Origin: DATAAP01 sp041690495
GTDB taxonomy: Bacteria > Pseudomonadota > Alphaproteobacteria > CACIAM-22H2
Assembly (NCBI GenBank): GCA_041690495.1
Contig: JAWLHE010000010.1
Coordinates: forward strand, 62,001-126,000
Length of the DNA stretch: 64,000 nucleotides
Direction: 5' to 3'
In this document: piece after piece, positions 40,927 to 49,950 of the stretch
How positions within the stretch are numbered: the stretch's first letter is position 1
Layout of the letters: each line of letters begins with the position of its first letter
Translations under genes and position numbers: made by a program
The notes under the pieces: generated by a model
Seen by the model: only the letters and a program-made list of their open reading frames with translations
Databases searched by the model: none
Told to the model about the DNA's origin: nothing

Positions 40927-41394
40927 ATGGCCGGTCAGGCCGAAACGTATTGGTGGCCGAACAGCACGATGCAGCAAATCCGGAACCGAGACGCGCGCGA
41001 CCGTCCGTTTGCATGGCCAGAGGTGGGTGCCCAGGGCGGCCGTTTCGCAGTCGTGGGCATCGCCGCGACCCTCACGCATTTCCTGGCCGTCGTCGGTCTC
41101 ATGGATGTCGTCGGCTTCCCGATCGCCAGCATCGCCAACGCCTTCGGGGTGGTGGCCGGGTCGGCCGTATCGTATCTCGGCAATTATTTCTGGACGTTCC
41201 GCCGGGGCGGCGCGCATCTGGTCAGGATCGCACGATTCGCGCTCGCCTATGGTGTGGTGTTCTCGCTCAATGGTGTGGTCATGCTGCTTGCCGCAGACAT
41301 CGGCGGCATTTCCTATCGAATTCCGCTCGCGCTGATGTTGGTGGCAACCCCGATCCTGACATTTTTGCTGAACCGGTTCTGGGTCTTCGCCTGA
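40927..41394 (+). CDS. GtrA-family membrane protein
   Basis: A protein of about 155 residues with four membrane helices in the GtrA layout: GGRFAVVGIAATLTHFLAVVGL, then SIANAFGVVAGSAVSYLGNYFWTFRR, containing the family hallmark YxxNxxWTF, then two more helices ending LLNRFWVFA. GtrA proteins are thought to help flip polyprenyl-phosphate-linked sugars in glycan synthesis. The frame opens with TTG at 40912; I use the ATG at 40927, and an ATG at 40969 would also give a full domain. Confidence 0.82.
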   Translation: MAGQAETYWWPNSTMQQIRNRDARDRPFAWPEVGAQGGRFAVVGIAATLTHFLAVVGLMDVVGFPIASIANAFGVVAGSAVSYLGNYFWTFRRGGAHLVRIARFALAYGVVFSLNGVVMLLAADIGGISYRIPLALMLVATPILTFLLNRFWVFA

Positions 41395-41747
41395 TTGCTG
41401 ACGGATGGCAGGCGAGGCGGGGATGCGCGCGGTCCGCTGACAAACAGCGCCATGAGCGGGCGGAAGCCATCGCATCCTTCCGCAAGCACGGACGAAGTGT
41501 GGCGGAAATAGGTCGATCCGCAGCATTCCGCTTCGGGACATGCCGCCGCGCCTAGCTTTCCCGCTTTCTCACTCATTGGTCACCGTCCATTCACACCCGC
41601 TTGCCCCGGTTTCGTTGTCGAATGAACGATGCCGGCAGCCAGAGTGTCTCGCAATGAGGCTCGGCACGGGTACGTGTCCGCCGCCGACATTGCAGGGCAG
41701 GCACCTGCCCGGTTCTCGGCCTCCCCTACATCAGCCATTCGCGGTCC
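41395..41747. other. Intergenic region before the polysaccharide operon
   Basis: A 353-bp stretch between GtrA and the Wzz/BY-kinase gene. It probably holds the promoter of the exopolysaccharide operon, but no clear consensus box or repeat was found and no short frame with a convincing start was seen. Confidence 0.4.
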
Positions 41748-44093
41748 ATGAATTCAAATCGTCATATTGTTCCGCTTGGTCGAGGCGATAATTTCCGCGA
41801 TCGCGACATGCCCGGCGCAGCCGGCTATTCGGAAGGAAATTTCCAATCGTCCGGCGCCGTCCACGACGGCGGACGCATGCTGACCGTCCCGGACATATTC
41901 CGCACGTTCCGCCGGCGAGGGCGTCTTATCCTGACGACGGCGGTCACGCTCACCGCGCTGACCGCGCTCTTCGTCTTCCAGTTGACCCCGAAATACGATG
42001 CGCAGGCCGTGATCATTCTCGAGGCGCGGACTGCGCGGATCGCCAACGTCCAGGACGTGATGCCCAGCCTGCCGACCGACAATCCGGCCATGCACGGCGC
42101 CGTCATCCGCAGCGAGCTCGACGTGCTGATGTCGCGATCGCTCGTTCGACGCGTGATCGAGGAGACCGGACTCGCGGATGAAGCCGAATTCAATCCCGCT
42201 CTGCGGACCGGGCCCGGCTGGCTCGGCCGTTCGCTGTTCTGGATGAGCGAACAGGACCAGATTCGATTCGAAAGCAAGGCCGATGCCCTATGGAGACGTC
42301 TGCGCCCCGGCAGCGAGCCGACGGATGCAGGCGCCTCGGATCCGCTCGGGCCGGTGGTCGAAGCCTATCTTGCCAACCTGAACGTGAAGAACGATGGCAA
42401 GTCTCTGACCTTTGTCCTGACCTTCAGGTCCGAGGATCCGGAGCTCGCTGCACGCATCGCCAACAGGCATGCGCAGCTTTATCTGGATTCGCATGTCTCG
42501 CTGAAGATCGATGCCACCAAGCACGCGAACTCCTGGCTCGCCGAGCGCGTCGAGGACCTGCGCAGCCAGGTCGTGGAAAGCGAGCGTGCGGTCCAGGCCT
42601 ATCGCGTGCAGAACAACCTGAATCGCATGCCGGGCACCGACGCGACGTCGCTGTACGGCGAGCAGCTCTCGGAAACGAGCGCAGAGCTGGTCGCGGCCCG
42701 CGCCGAACGTGCCCAGGCTGAAGCAAGGCTTTCACAGGCGCAGGAGCTTCTTCGTTCGAAGGCCGGCTTTGAATCCGTTCCGGAGGTCCTCGACTCTTCC
42801 ACGATCCAGCGGTTGCGGGAGCAGGAAGCGCAGCTGATGCGCATGGAGGCGGAAATCGCCGAGCGCTACATGGACAATCATCCGCCGCTCCTGAACGTGC
42901 GCGCGCAGTTGCGCGGGCTGAGGCGGCAGATCGACAACGAGATGCGGAACATTGTTCGCTCCCTCAGCAATAATGTCGAGATTGCGCGGGTGCGCGAGCG
43001 TGCGATCGAAAAGAACGTCGAGCAGGTTCGCGAAAGCCTGTCGGCCGTCAACATGGCCGAGGTGAAGCTCTGGGAACTCGAGCGCGAGGCGGATGCGCGG
43101 CGCGCATTGCTGCAGAATTTCCTCATGAGATTCCAGGAGACGTCCTCCGGCTCGCCCAGCGAGCGGCCCGACGCGAGAATCCTGTCTGCGGCGGATGTGC
43201 CGGTCTCGCCGGCCTTTCCGCGGCGGAAGCTGTTCCTGGCGGCAGGTTTCGCATTCTCGATGATGGCCGGCGCCGGCCTGGCGCTGATTCGCGACCGGAT
43301 CGATTCGCGCGTGCGCAGCGTAAACGAAATCGAAAGCCTGACCGCCGTTCCCAGTTTCGGCCTCGTTCCGAGCGTTCAGGGCAGCTGGCGGCGGAAGACA
43401 ACGGCCGCGCGCGCGATCATAGACGATCCCATGTCCAGCTATTCGGAAGCGATACGGTCGGTCCGCTCGGCGCTCGCGTTCAGCAATGCCCGGAAGCCGC
43501 CGGTCAGTGTCGTCGTGACGTCGGCGCTGCCGCAGGAGGGCAAGACCACCCTTGCCGCCTCCCTGGCGCAGAGCTCGGCGCTCGGCGGCCGCAAGACGAT
43601 CCTCGTCGATTGCGACCTGCGCCGGCCGGGCGTTGCCTCCTTGCTGCGGCAGCCGACGGTGACGAACATCGTCGACCTCCTGAGAGGGAAGGTGCGGCTC
43701 GAAGACGTGATCCACCGCGACGATGCGACGGGGCTGCACTTCATCGCAGCGCCGGCAAACGTGCCGAACTCCGTCGATCTGCTGAGCTCGCCGCGCTTCC
43801 AGGAACTGGTCGCGCAGCTGTCCAGCACCTATGAGCGCGTCTACATAGACACACCGCCGGTTCTCGCCGTGCCGGATGCGCTGGCGGTCGCCCAGGTCAC
43901 GGACGCCCTCATGTTCGCCGTGCGCTGGGGGACGCCGGAGCACGTGGTCGCTACGGCGCTCAGGCAGGTCCGCGCGGCGAATATCCATCTCACCGGAACC
44001 GTGGTGACGCATGTCGACATGCGTCGCCACTCGAAGCTCGGCTACAAAGACCTCGGTTACTACTATGGAAAGTATCAGTCGCGTTCCATCTAG
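41748..44093 (+). CDS. Polysaccharide co-polymerase with fused tyrosine autokinase (Wzz/BY-kinase)
   Basis: A 781-residue protein controlling export and chain length of the exopolysaccharide. A Wzz-type N-terminal part has one membrane helix near 60-80 and long coiled coils (about 240-430); a second helix lies near 490-510. The C-terminal kinase has Walker A SALPQEGKTTLAAS (Lys599), the A' motif ILVDCDLRRPG, Walker B RVYIDTPPVLA and a Tyr-rich end (YKDLGYYYGKYQ) for autophosphorylation. The start is taken as ATG at 41748; GGACGC before an ATG at 41877 is an alternative. First gene of the main operon. Confidence 0.9.
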   Translation: MNSNRHIVPLGRGDNFRDRDMPGAAGYSEGNFQSSGAVHDGGRMLTVPDIFRTFRRRGRLILTTAVTLTALTALFVFQLTPKYDAQAVIILEARTARIANVQDVMPSLPTDNPAMHGAVIRSELDVLMSRSLVRRVIEETGLADEAEFNPALRTGPGWLGRSLFWMSEQDQIRFESKADALWRRLRPGSEPTDAGASDPLGPVVEAYLANLNVKNDGKSLTFVLTFRSEDPELAARIANRHAQLYLDSHVSLKIDATKHANSWLAERVEDLRSQVVESERAVQAYRVQNNLNRMPGTDATSLYGEQLSETSAELVAARAERAQAEARLSQAQELLRSKAGFESVPEVLDSSTIQRLREQEAQLMRMEAEIAERYMDNHPPLLNVRAQLRGLRRQIDNEMRNIVRSLSNNVEIARVRERAIEKNVEQVRESLSAVNMAEVKLWELEREADARRALLQNFLMRFQETSSGSPSERPDARILSAADVPVSPAFPRRKLFLAAGFAFSMMAGAGLALIRDRIDSRVRSVNEIESLTAVPSFGLVPSVQGSWRRKTTAARAIIDDPMSSYSEAIRSVRSALAFSNARKPPVSVVVTSALPQEGKTTLAASLAQSSALGGRKTILVDCDLRRPGVASLLRQPTVTNIVDLLRGKVRLEDVIHRDDATGLHFIAAPANVPNSVDLLSSPRFQELVAQLSSTYERVYIDTPPVLAVPDALAVAQVTDALMFAVRWGTPEHVVATALRQVRAANIHLTGTVVTHVDMRRHSKLGYKDLGYYYGKYQSRSI

Positions 44094-44155
44094 CCGCTCC
44101 CGGGGACGGCACGACCCTTCCAGACCTGCAAGTCACCGTCTCGGAGCCTCGCGTC

Positions 44156-45325
44156 ATGTCGAATGAGTTGGCGGTCGGTCTGATCGCGGTCGCCGTGCTC
44201 CTGTTCGGTTTCGCCCAGCATCCCTTCGTGACCTATCCGCTGTCGCTGCGCCTCCTGCGGTGGTACCGACCGGAGCCGCTGCGGCTGGACGGATCGGGCG
44301 TGCAGGCCGGCGGGTTCACGGTCTGCGTATGCGCGTACAACGAGGCGGCAGTCATCGAAAAGAAGGTGCGGAACCTTCTGGAGATGCGGCGCAGCCTCGG
44401 GGCGCTCGACATCCTGATTTACGTCGACGGAGCCACGGACGACACCGCCGAGATACTGGGGACCTTCGGGGATCAGATCACCGTCGTGAACGCCGAGAAG
44501 CGGGCGGGCAAGACGGTCGGCATGAACACGCTCGTTCCGCTTGCAAGAACACCGATCGTCATCTTCAGCGACGCGAACGTGATGATCGACCCGGACTCGA
44601 TCAGGAACCTGCCGCGCTATTTCCGAGATCCGCGTGTCGGCTGCGTCTGCGGGCATCTGATATACGTGAACCCAAGGGCATCCGCGACGGCGCGGGTCGG
44701 CTCGGCCTACTGGGCGCTCGAGGAGCGCATCAAGCAGCTCGAGAGCGAGACCGGTTCCGTCATCGGCGCCGACGGCTCTCTGTTTGCGATCAGGAGAGAG
44801 CTCTTCCGCCCCATACCGCCCGACATCATCGACGACATGTTCACGTCGCTGAGCATCCTCTGCGACGGATGGCGCGTCGTCACGGCACCCGATATCAAGG
44901 CATTCGAAGAGCAGGCGGTGAGGTCCGGGGAGGAGTTCCGGCGAAAGGTGCGGATTGCATGCCAGGCCTTCAACATCCACCGCCTGCTTTGGCGGCAGCT
45001 TCGCCGGCTGGACCGGGTATCGCTGTACAAGTACGTATCGCACAAGCTGCTCCGCTGGCTGGTCGCCTACAACCTGGCGTTTGCCGCGCTGTTCTTCATG
45101 GTCGGCCTGCTCGGCAGCGTCGGATTCATGGCGACTTTCGCATGCGTTGCGGCGCTCGCGCTGACGATCGCGGCGCTGTGGTACGTCAGGCCGCGACTGG
45201 TGCGCCTCGGCTTCGAATTCCTGTCGGCCATCACCGCGACGGCGACCGGCGTTGCAAAATCGTTCCAGGGAGAGCGCTTCCAGACATGGACGCCGCCCGC
45301 GTCGGCCCGGCGCGGACCGCTGTGA
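44156..45325 (+). CDS. Family 2 glycosyltransferase, membrane-bound
   Basis: A 389-residue processive-type GT2. A first membrane helix (about 5-25) leads to the catalytic domain: FTVCVCAYNEAAVIEKKV, the nucleotide-binding IYVDGATDDTAEIL, the FSDANVMID metal site and the acceptor motif with CGHLIYV and ADGSLFAIRRELF. Further helices near 300-360 anchor it. It adds a sugar to the growing repeat unit on its lipid carrier at the inner face of the membrane. It follows the kinase by 62 bp. Confidence 0.88.
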   Translation: MSNELAVGLIAVAVLLFGFAQHPFVTYPLSLRLLRWYRPEPLRLDGSGVQAGGFTVCVCAYNEAAVIEKKVRNLLEMRRSLGALDILIYVDGATDDTAEILGTFGDQITVVNAEKRAGKTVGMNTLVPLARTPIVIFSDANVMIDPDSIRNLPRYFRDPRVGCVCGHLIYVNPRASATARVGSAYWALEERIKQLESETGSVIGADGSLFAIRRELFRPIPPDIIDDMFTSLSILCDGWRVVTAPDIKAFEEQAVRSGEEFRRKVRIACQAFNIHRLLWRQLRRLDRVSLYKYVSHKLLRWLVAYNLAFAALFFMVGLLGSVGFMATFACVAALALTIAALWYVRPRLVRLGFEFLSAITATATGVAKSFQGERFQTWTPPASARRGPL

Positions 45326-45336
45326 ATGTGAACGGG

Positions 45337-46299
45337 ATGCAGGTCCCCACCGTCAGTGTCGTCGTTCCGGCGTTCAATGTCGGCAGCTACATCGCGCCGC
45401 TGCTGCGCAGTCTGTCCGCACAGACGCTTGCGACTTTCGAGGCGATTGTCGTCGACGACGGCTCGACCGACGATACGTGCGCGATCGTCGAAGCGCATAC
45501 GGACGCACGTGTAAGGCTCATCCGGCAGGCGAATCAGGGCGTGTCCGCAGCTCGAAATGCCGGCCTCGCGGCAGCGTGCGGCGCGTTCGTCCTCTTTCTG
45601 GATGGCGACGATCTGCTGCATCCCCGGGCGCTGGAGCGCCTGACGAGAACCTTGGAGCGGCACCCGGACGCTGTCGCCACGTACGGCACTTTCATCAAGA
45701 TCCGTGAGAACGGGGAGCGGCAACCCGGCCAGAAGCCGCTGGAGCTTCAACGATATCCGTCCGGCGACATACTGGCGCAGGTGATCGAGCAGAACATCTT
45801 CGCCAATGGCGGGCATGTCCTGCTGCGCCGGGATATCGCCCTCGCGATCGGCGGGTTCGACCGGCGCCTGAGCCTGTCGGAGGACTGGGAGTTCCTCTGC
45901 CGCGCCGCGTCGCGCGGCCAGTTCGTGTTCATCGGGCAGACGCCGGAGGTCCTCTATCTCCGGCTACGCTCCGGAAGTCTCTCGCGCAACGCCGCGAGAA
46001 GCTGGGAGAGGAGCCTCCCCGCAGTTCGCGCGGTACTGGACAATGAAGAGTTCCGGGGCAAATTTCCGCGCCGGCGCTGGACGGCGTTGTGCCGTCGTGT
46101 CAGGGCCAGCCATCTATGGGAGTTCGGCCGGGTCAACTTCTGCGAACGCCGGTACGACATGGCGCGAAGCTTCATGTGGCGTTCGCTCCTGATCGCCCCA
46201 ACGGTCAAGCGCGCTGCGATGCTGGCCCTGTCTTATCCGTCGCAGATCCTCGATGTGTCGCTCGTCGGCCGCCTGCGTTTCGTGGATCACGATCGATAG
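45337..46299 (+). CDS. Family 2 glycosyltransferase
   Basis: A 320-residue GT-A fold enzyme. It has VSVVVPAFNVGSYIAPLLRSL, VVDDGSTDDTCAIVE, the NQGVSAARNAGLAAACGAFVLFLDGDDLLHP segment with the DxD metal motif, and DRRLSLSEDWEFLCR with the catalytic ED. No membrane helix is present. It probably transfers a hexose during repeat-unit assembly. The start is ATG at 45337; an in-frame GTG at 45322 overlaps the previous stop as GTGA and is also possible. Convergent with the pyruvyl transferase gene. Confidence 0.87.
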   Translation: MQVPTVSVVVPAFNVGSYIAPLLRSLSAQTLATFEAIVVDDGSTDDTCAIVEAHTDARVRLIRQANQGVSAARNAGLAAACGAFVLFLDGDDLLHPRALERLTRTLERHPDAVATYGTFIKIRENGERQPGQKPLELQRYPSGDILAQVIEQNIFANGGHVLLRRDIALAIGGFDRRLSLSEDWEFLCRAASRGQFVFIGQTPEVLYLRLRSGSLSRNAARSWERSLPAVRAVLDNEEFRGKFPRRRWTALCRRVRASHLWEFGRVNFCERRYDMARSFMWRSLLIAPTVKRAAMLALSYPSQILDVSLVGRLRFVDHDR

Positions 46300-46314
46300 C
46301 GGCACGCCTTGGGA

Positions 46315-47376
46315 TCAGCCTTGCGCCGCGCGCGGAGCCTGCGGGCGAGCGCCCCATTCCGCTTCGGCGAGATCCTTCTGCAGCTCCCGGATCTTCTCGT
46401 GGACGCGGCTCAAGGCGCTCACGAAGCGCACGTCCGAGCTGAGATAGGCGGGGCGTTGCGACACGCTGTGCAGGGAATCGGCGGCACCCTCGATGCGTCC
46501 GCTCCATATGTCGCGATGGACGCGGGACAGCGCCCCGTCCAGCTCCGGTCCCAGCCGCTCGAGCACCTTGTACTCGAGCCAGGACCGCGCCGGTTTGCCG
46601 AGCAGCCGCGCGTAAAGCCGATTTGCCCGTTTGAAACGAAAGGATTGCTCGACGCGCGTATCGAGCGCGGATCCGGTCGCCGCGATGAAAGCGGCATTGT
46701 CGTCGGGATCGGCCAGCAGTGTTCTCAGCAAGTCGGCCGCGCCGATCTGGGGCAGCGCGTGAAAGGCTGGCGAAACGCCCAGCGACGAAGCCCAGTCCTG
46801 CCATTTGAACAGGTTGAACCGGCTGGAGGTGAGGGCAGGAATCCATGGCACGCGGAACGCATCCGCGACGATGGCGCCATGCATCGCCTCTGCGATGACG
46901 ACTGCGGAGCCGGCAAGCCGGTCGCAGATCTCGGGCACCGGCGCCAGCGGATCGATGTACTGGATGTCCGCCAGCCGGCACGCCTCGCGCCACAGCGGCG
47001 TAAGGGAGGTTTCCCAGTGCGGAATGAAAGAAACCGTTCGGCCCGGCTCCACCTTGGGCCGCTTGTCCGCCAGCAGGATGGCCGGATCGGTGATCCCCAG
47101 GCGTTGATCGAGCCCGAGCAGCTTCGCGCTGAGCGGGCCGCGCACGAAATAGAAACGCCAGTTTGCCCCCAGATCGGGGAGCGGGTCATAGCCGCAGCCG
47201 GACCCGAAAACGATGACGTGCCCGTCCTTGCCGAGCGCCGGGCTCAGCACCGTGCCGATCGCTGCGAACACGGTGTTGCCGTCGTCGCGCAGAAACGGCC
47301 CGAAATACTCCGGCCAAAGCACGTCATTCAGTTCGTCGCCGAAATTCGGCCGGTCGCGCCATCTGTACAGCTTCAC
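46315..47376 (-). CDS. Polysaccharide pyruvyl transferase family protein
   Basis: A 353-residue protein. Family features are FGDELNDVLWPEYFG at the start, FGSGCGYDPLP, VRGPLSAKLLG (the VRGPxS motif), TDPAILLAD and AEAMHGAIVADAFRVPWIP, containing the MHG-type conserved histidine. Members transfer pyruvate from phosphoenolpyruvate to sugars as ketals, giving an acidic polysaccharide. The start codon is GTG at 47376 with GAGAG upstream. A C-terminal helical stretch (about 290-345) is Glu/Ala-rich. It is the last gene of a minus-strand run of four. Confidence 0.85.
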   Translation of the reverse strand: MKLYRWRDRPNFGDELNDVLWPEYFGPFLRDDGNTVFAAIGTVLSPALGKDGHVIVFGSGCGYDPLPDLGANWRFYFVRGPLSAKLLGLDQRLGITDPAILLADKRPKVEPGRTVSFIPHWETSLTPLWREACRLADIQYIDPLAPVPEICDRLAGSAVVIAEAMHGAIVADAFRVPWIPALTSSRFNLFKWQDWASSLGVSPAFHALPQIGAADLLRTLLADPDDNAAFIAATGSALDTRVEQSFRFKRANRLYARLLGKPARSWLEYKVLERLGPELDGALSRVHRDIWSGRIEGAADSLHSVSQRPAYLSSDVRFVSALSRVHEKIRELQKDLAEAEWGARPQAPRAAQG

Positions 47377-47421
47377 AATCGAACTCTCGGTTATGTCGCA
47401 GCAGGCCTGGGCCGGCGGCCG

Positions 47422-48678
47422 CTATTGTACGCTCAATGGTCGCATTGCACGGTCTGCAACCTTCGCATATAGCCGCGCATAGGCGTCGGCCCAATCGGCG
47501 ACTCCTTGCCCGGAAGGCTGGCTCCTGATCGCCGCCGACATCAACGTGACCAGCGACGTATCGGCTGCGAGCCGGACGACGATGTCGGCGAGCTCCGAAG
47601 GGCAATCGGGATCGAACAGGAAGCCGGTGACTCCGTCCCGGACGATCTCGGGTATTCCGCCGCGCCGCGCGGCGATGACCGGAACGCCGTGGCTGTTGGC
47701 TTCGCCGATGACCAGCCCGAAAGGCTCGTTCCAGAGCGAAGGAACCACCAGCACATCGATCTGGCCATAGAACTCGTCCGGGTCGACACGGCCAAGCCAC
47801 GCGAAGCGCCGGTCGGAATAGCGGGTTCTGAGACGCTCGACCAATTCGTCATTGCCGGCGCCGCCGATGCGAAGCCGGAAATCGGTCTTGAGCGGCCGAA
47901 GCGCCGCGAGAAGCAGCTCGATGCCCTTGGCGGCTTCGATCCGTCCGAGAAACCCCAGTCTCAGCGGTCCGGTATGGGCCGGCCTCGATGCCGCTGCGGC
48001 CCGCGGGACCGGGCGCGGATTATGAATCGTCGTCGCCACGCCTGTCTTGCCGAAGAACCCGCAGGCAAGATGTGCCCGGCGAACGAACTCGCTGACCGCG
48101 ACGAATGCGCCGACGCGGGCACTGGCCGATTTGCGCCGCTCCGTATAGACCGAACAAGCGTTGCATTGCCTTGCGCAGGCGCGTCCGGCTCGCAGCATCG
48201 TCGAGCGCATGCACGGCAGATACCAGTCGTGGGCGGTATGGATGATCGGCAGGTCAAGCGACCTTGCCGCATCCCAGACCGATACCGAAAAGCCGAGCAG
48301 ATTGTTGGTGTGCACTATGTCCGGGTGAAGCTCGGACAGCACGGCGCGCACGCGCTGGAGCATCGTTGCGCTATAGCGGTCCTTGATCTTCGTGCGAACA
48401 CGGTGTGCAACGCTCTTGTAAGACGTCCCGAAAGGCCACGGCACGTCGGTCGGAAGCCTCACGACCGTAACGCCGCCGACCCGCTCGACGCATCCGCCAT
48501 GCGGGCTGAGCGTGATGACACTGACGCGATGATTTGCCCTGGCAAGCGTTTCGGCAAGGTTCTGGACGACCTTCTCGGCGCCGCCGACGGCAATCGGCGG
48601 GTACAGACTGTTGACCAGCGCGATGCCGAGGCGCCCGGGCCCGACATTCGCGGCGATGGGTGGACGATGTACGGACAT
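47422..48678 (-). CDS. Family 4 glycosyltransferase
   Basis: A 418-residue GT-B enzyme of the GT4 family. The N-terminal half begins LGIALVNSLYPPIAVGGAEKVVQNLAE. An unusual Cys-rich segment near 165-180 (RACARQCNACSVYTERR) follows, often seen in GT4 members that begin with this GGAE motif. The C-terminal half has LGFLGRIEAAKGIELLL and the retaining-type EPFGLVIGE motif (E-x7-E). It starts three bases from the end of the next GT gene, so the two are coupled. Confidence 0.88.
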   Translation of the reverse strand: MSVHRPPIAANVGPGRLGIALVNSLYPPIAVGGAEKVVQNLAETLARANHRVSVITLSPHGGCVERVGGVTVVRLPTDVPWPFGTSYKSVAHRVRTKIKDRYSATMLQRVRAVLSELHPDIVHTNNLLGFSVSVWDAARSLDLPIIHTAHDWYLPCMRSTMLRAGRACARQCNACSVYTERRKSASARVGAFVAVSEFVRRAHLACGFFGKTGVATTIHNPRPVPRAAAASRPAHTGPLRLGFLGRIEAAKGIELLLAALRPLKTDFRLRIGGAGNDELVERLRTRYSDRRFAWLGRVDPDEFYGQIDVLVVPSLWNEPFGLVIGEANSHGVPVIAARRGGIPEIVRDGVTGFLFDPDCPSELADIVVRLAADTSLVTLMSAAIRSQPSGQGVADWADAYARLYAKVADRAMRPLSVQ

Positions 48679-48680
48679 GA

Positions 48681-49889
48681 TCAATGCGGCGTCGGAGCCT
48701 GCTGCGGAGCGCACACGACCGGGTTCGCGCCGCGGCCTGTCCGCGCCATCACGTTCTGATAGAGCTCGATCGTCCGGACGCCGATATCCGACCAGCTTGG
48801 CGTCGCCATCCCCAGCCGGCGCGCGTTCGTGCGCAGGTGCTCTACGCACTGCCGATCCGCTACGAGGCTCGCAATCGCGCGGCCGAATGCATCCGCGTCG
48901 CCGACGGGGCAGAGCAGCGCGGTCTCGCCGTGGCGGAGGAACTCGGCGAACCCCCCGGTCTCCGACGCGATCACCGCCAGACCGTGCGCGAGCGCCTTCG
49001 ACAGAACGCCGCTGGCCTCAATGCGATGGTACGGCATCACGATCGCGTCAGCCGCGGCGTACAGCGCGTCGACCTCGGCGTCCGGAATGCGTGCGAGCCT
49101 CAATTCCACGATCTGCGACAGACCGGCCGCCTCGATCTTCGCGAAAATGGGGGACATGTCCATGTAGGGCTGGCCGCAGACACGGACGTGCAGCCGCTCA
49201 CGCGCCTGGGGCGGGAGGCGCGCGATCGCATCGATCAGGGTATCCAGGCCCTTGTAAGGCTTGATCTGGCCGAAAAAGAGCAGTCCAAGCCGTGCATCGC
49301 GGCCGCTGCCTGCTGCCCGCGGTTCGTCGGTCCGGTCCCCCTGCAACAGGCCGTGGGGTATGACGCTGATGCGGTTCGGCGGTATGTCGCGCGCGACGAG
49401 CGACTTTCTGCCGGATTCGGTATGCGTGATGATGTGGTCGAATTTCCGCCAGCACTGCTCGCTGTGCAGAACCTGCATGCGCGAGGTCGCGTCGCCGTTG
49501 AACGGTGTCGTGTCGTGCACGGTGAGGACGGTCGCTGATGTCTCCGAGATCCGGTCGAGGATCATCGCGTCGAGCAGCGGCAGCGGCGTCCACTGGAAGT
49601 GTACGACATCAGGCCGCTCGCGGCGGCAGGCGGCGGCGAATCGGCGCATGTCTGCGATATGCTCTGCGGCCTTCAACGGGCCCTTGAGGCGGCGAATCGC
49701 CGCCGGCAGCCGACCCTCCGTGCGGCGATAGAAGAACGGCTCGTAGCGCGCCGAGGCGGCGAACTCGCCGGGAAACCGCGTGACGCGGCCGAACAGGCGG
49801 GCATCCGCACCGGCCGCGGCGATGCCTTCCAGCAGGGCGAAGTCGTACGGGGCCGTGAACATCGATGGATCGACGAGAAACACGTTCAT
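48681..49889 (-). CDS. Family 4 glycosyltransferase
   Basis: A 402-residue GT-B enzyme. It starts MNVFLVDPSMFTAPYDFALLEGIAAAG and includes VVHFQWTPLPLLDAMIL, the acceptor side, then LLFFGQIKPYKGLDTLIDAI and ADAIVMPYHRIEASGVLSKALAHG, the nucleotide-sugar side; the second E of the usual E-x7-E pair is not in the standard place. It may be GT4-like with altered donor contacts. Preceded by AAGGTGCTGCTGC, and followed after two bases by another GT4 gene. Confidence 0.85.
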   Translation of the reverse strand: MNVFLVDPSMFTAPYDFALLEGIAAAGADARLFGRVTRFPGEFAASARYEPFFYRRTEGRLPAAIRRLKGPLKAAEHIADMRRFAAACRRERPDVVHFQWTPLPLLDAMILDRISETSATVLTVHDTTPFNGDATSRMQVLHSEQCWRKFDHIITHTESGRKSLVARDIPPNRISVIPHGLLQGDRTDEPRAAGSGRDARLGLLFFGQIKPYKGLDTLIDAIARLPPQARERLHVRVCGQPYMDMSPIFAKIEAAGLSQIVELRLARIPDAEVDALYAAADAIVMPYHRIEASGVLSKALAHGLAVIASETGGFAEFLRHGETALLCPVGDADAFGRAIASLVADRQCVEHLRTNARRLGMATPSWSDIGVRTIELYQNVMARTGRGANPVVCAPQQAPTPH

Positions 49890-49950
49890 GCAGCAGCACC
49901 TTGCAGGCTTTTTGCGGCGTTCATGGGGCAGAGCCGCATCTGCCGGGCGT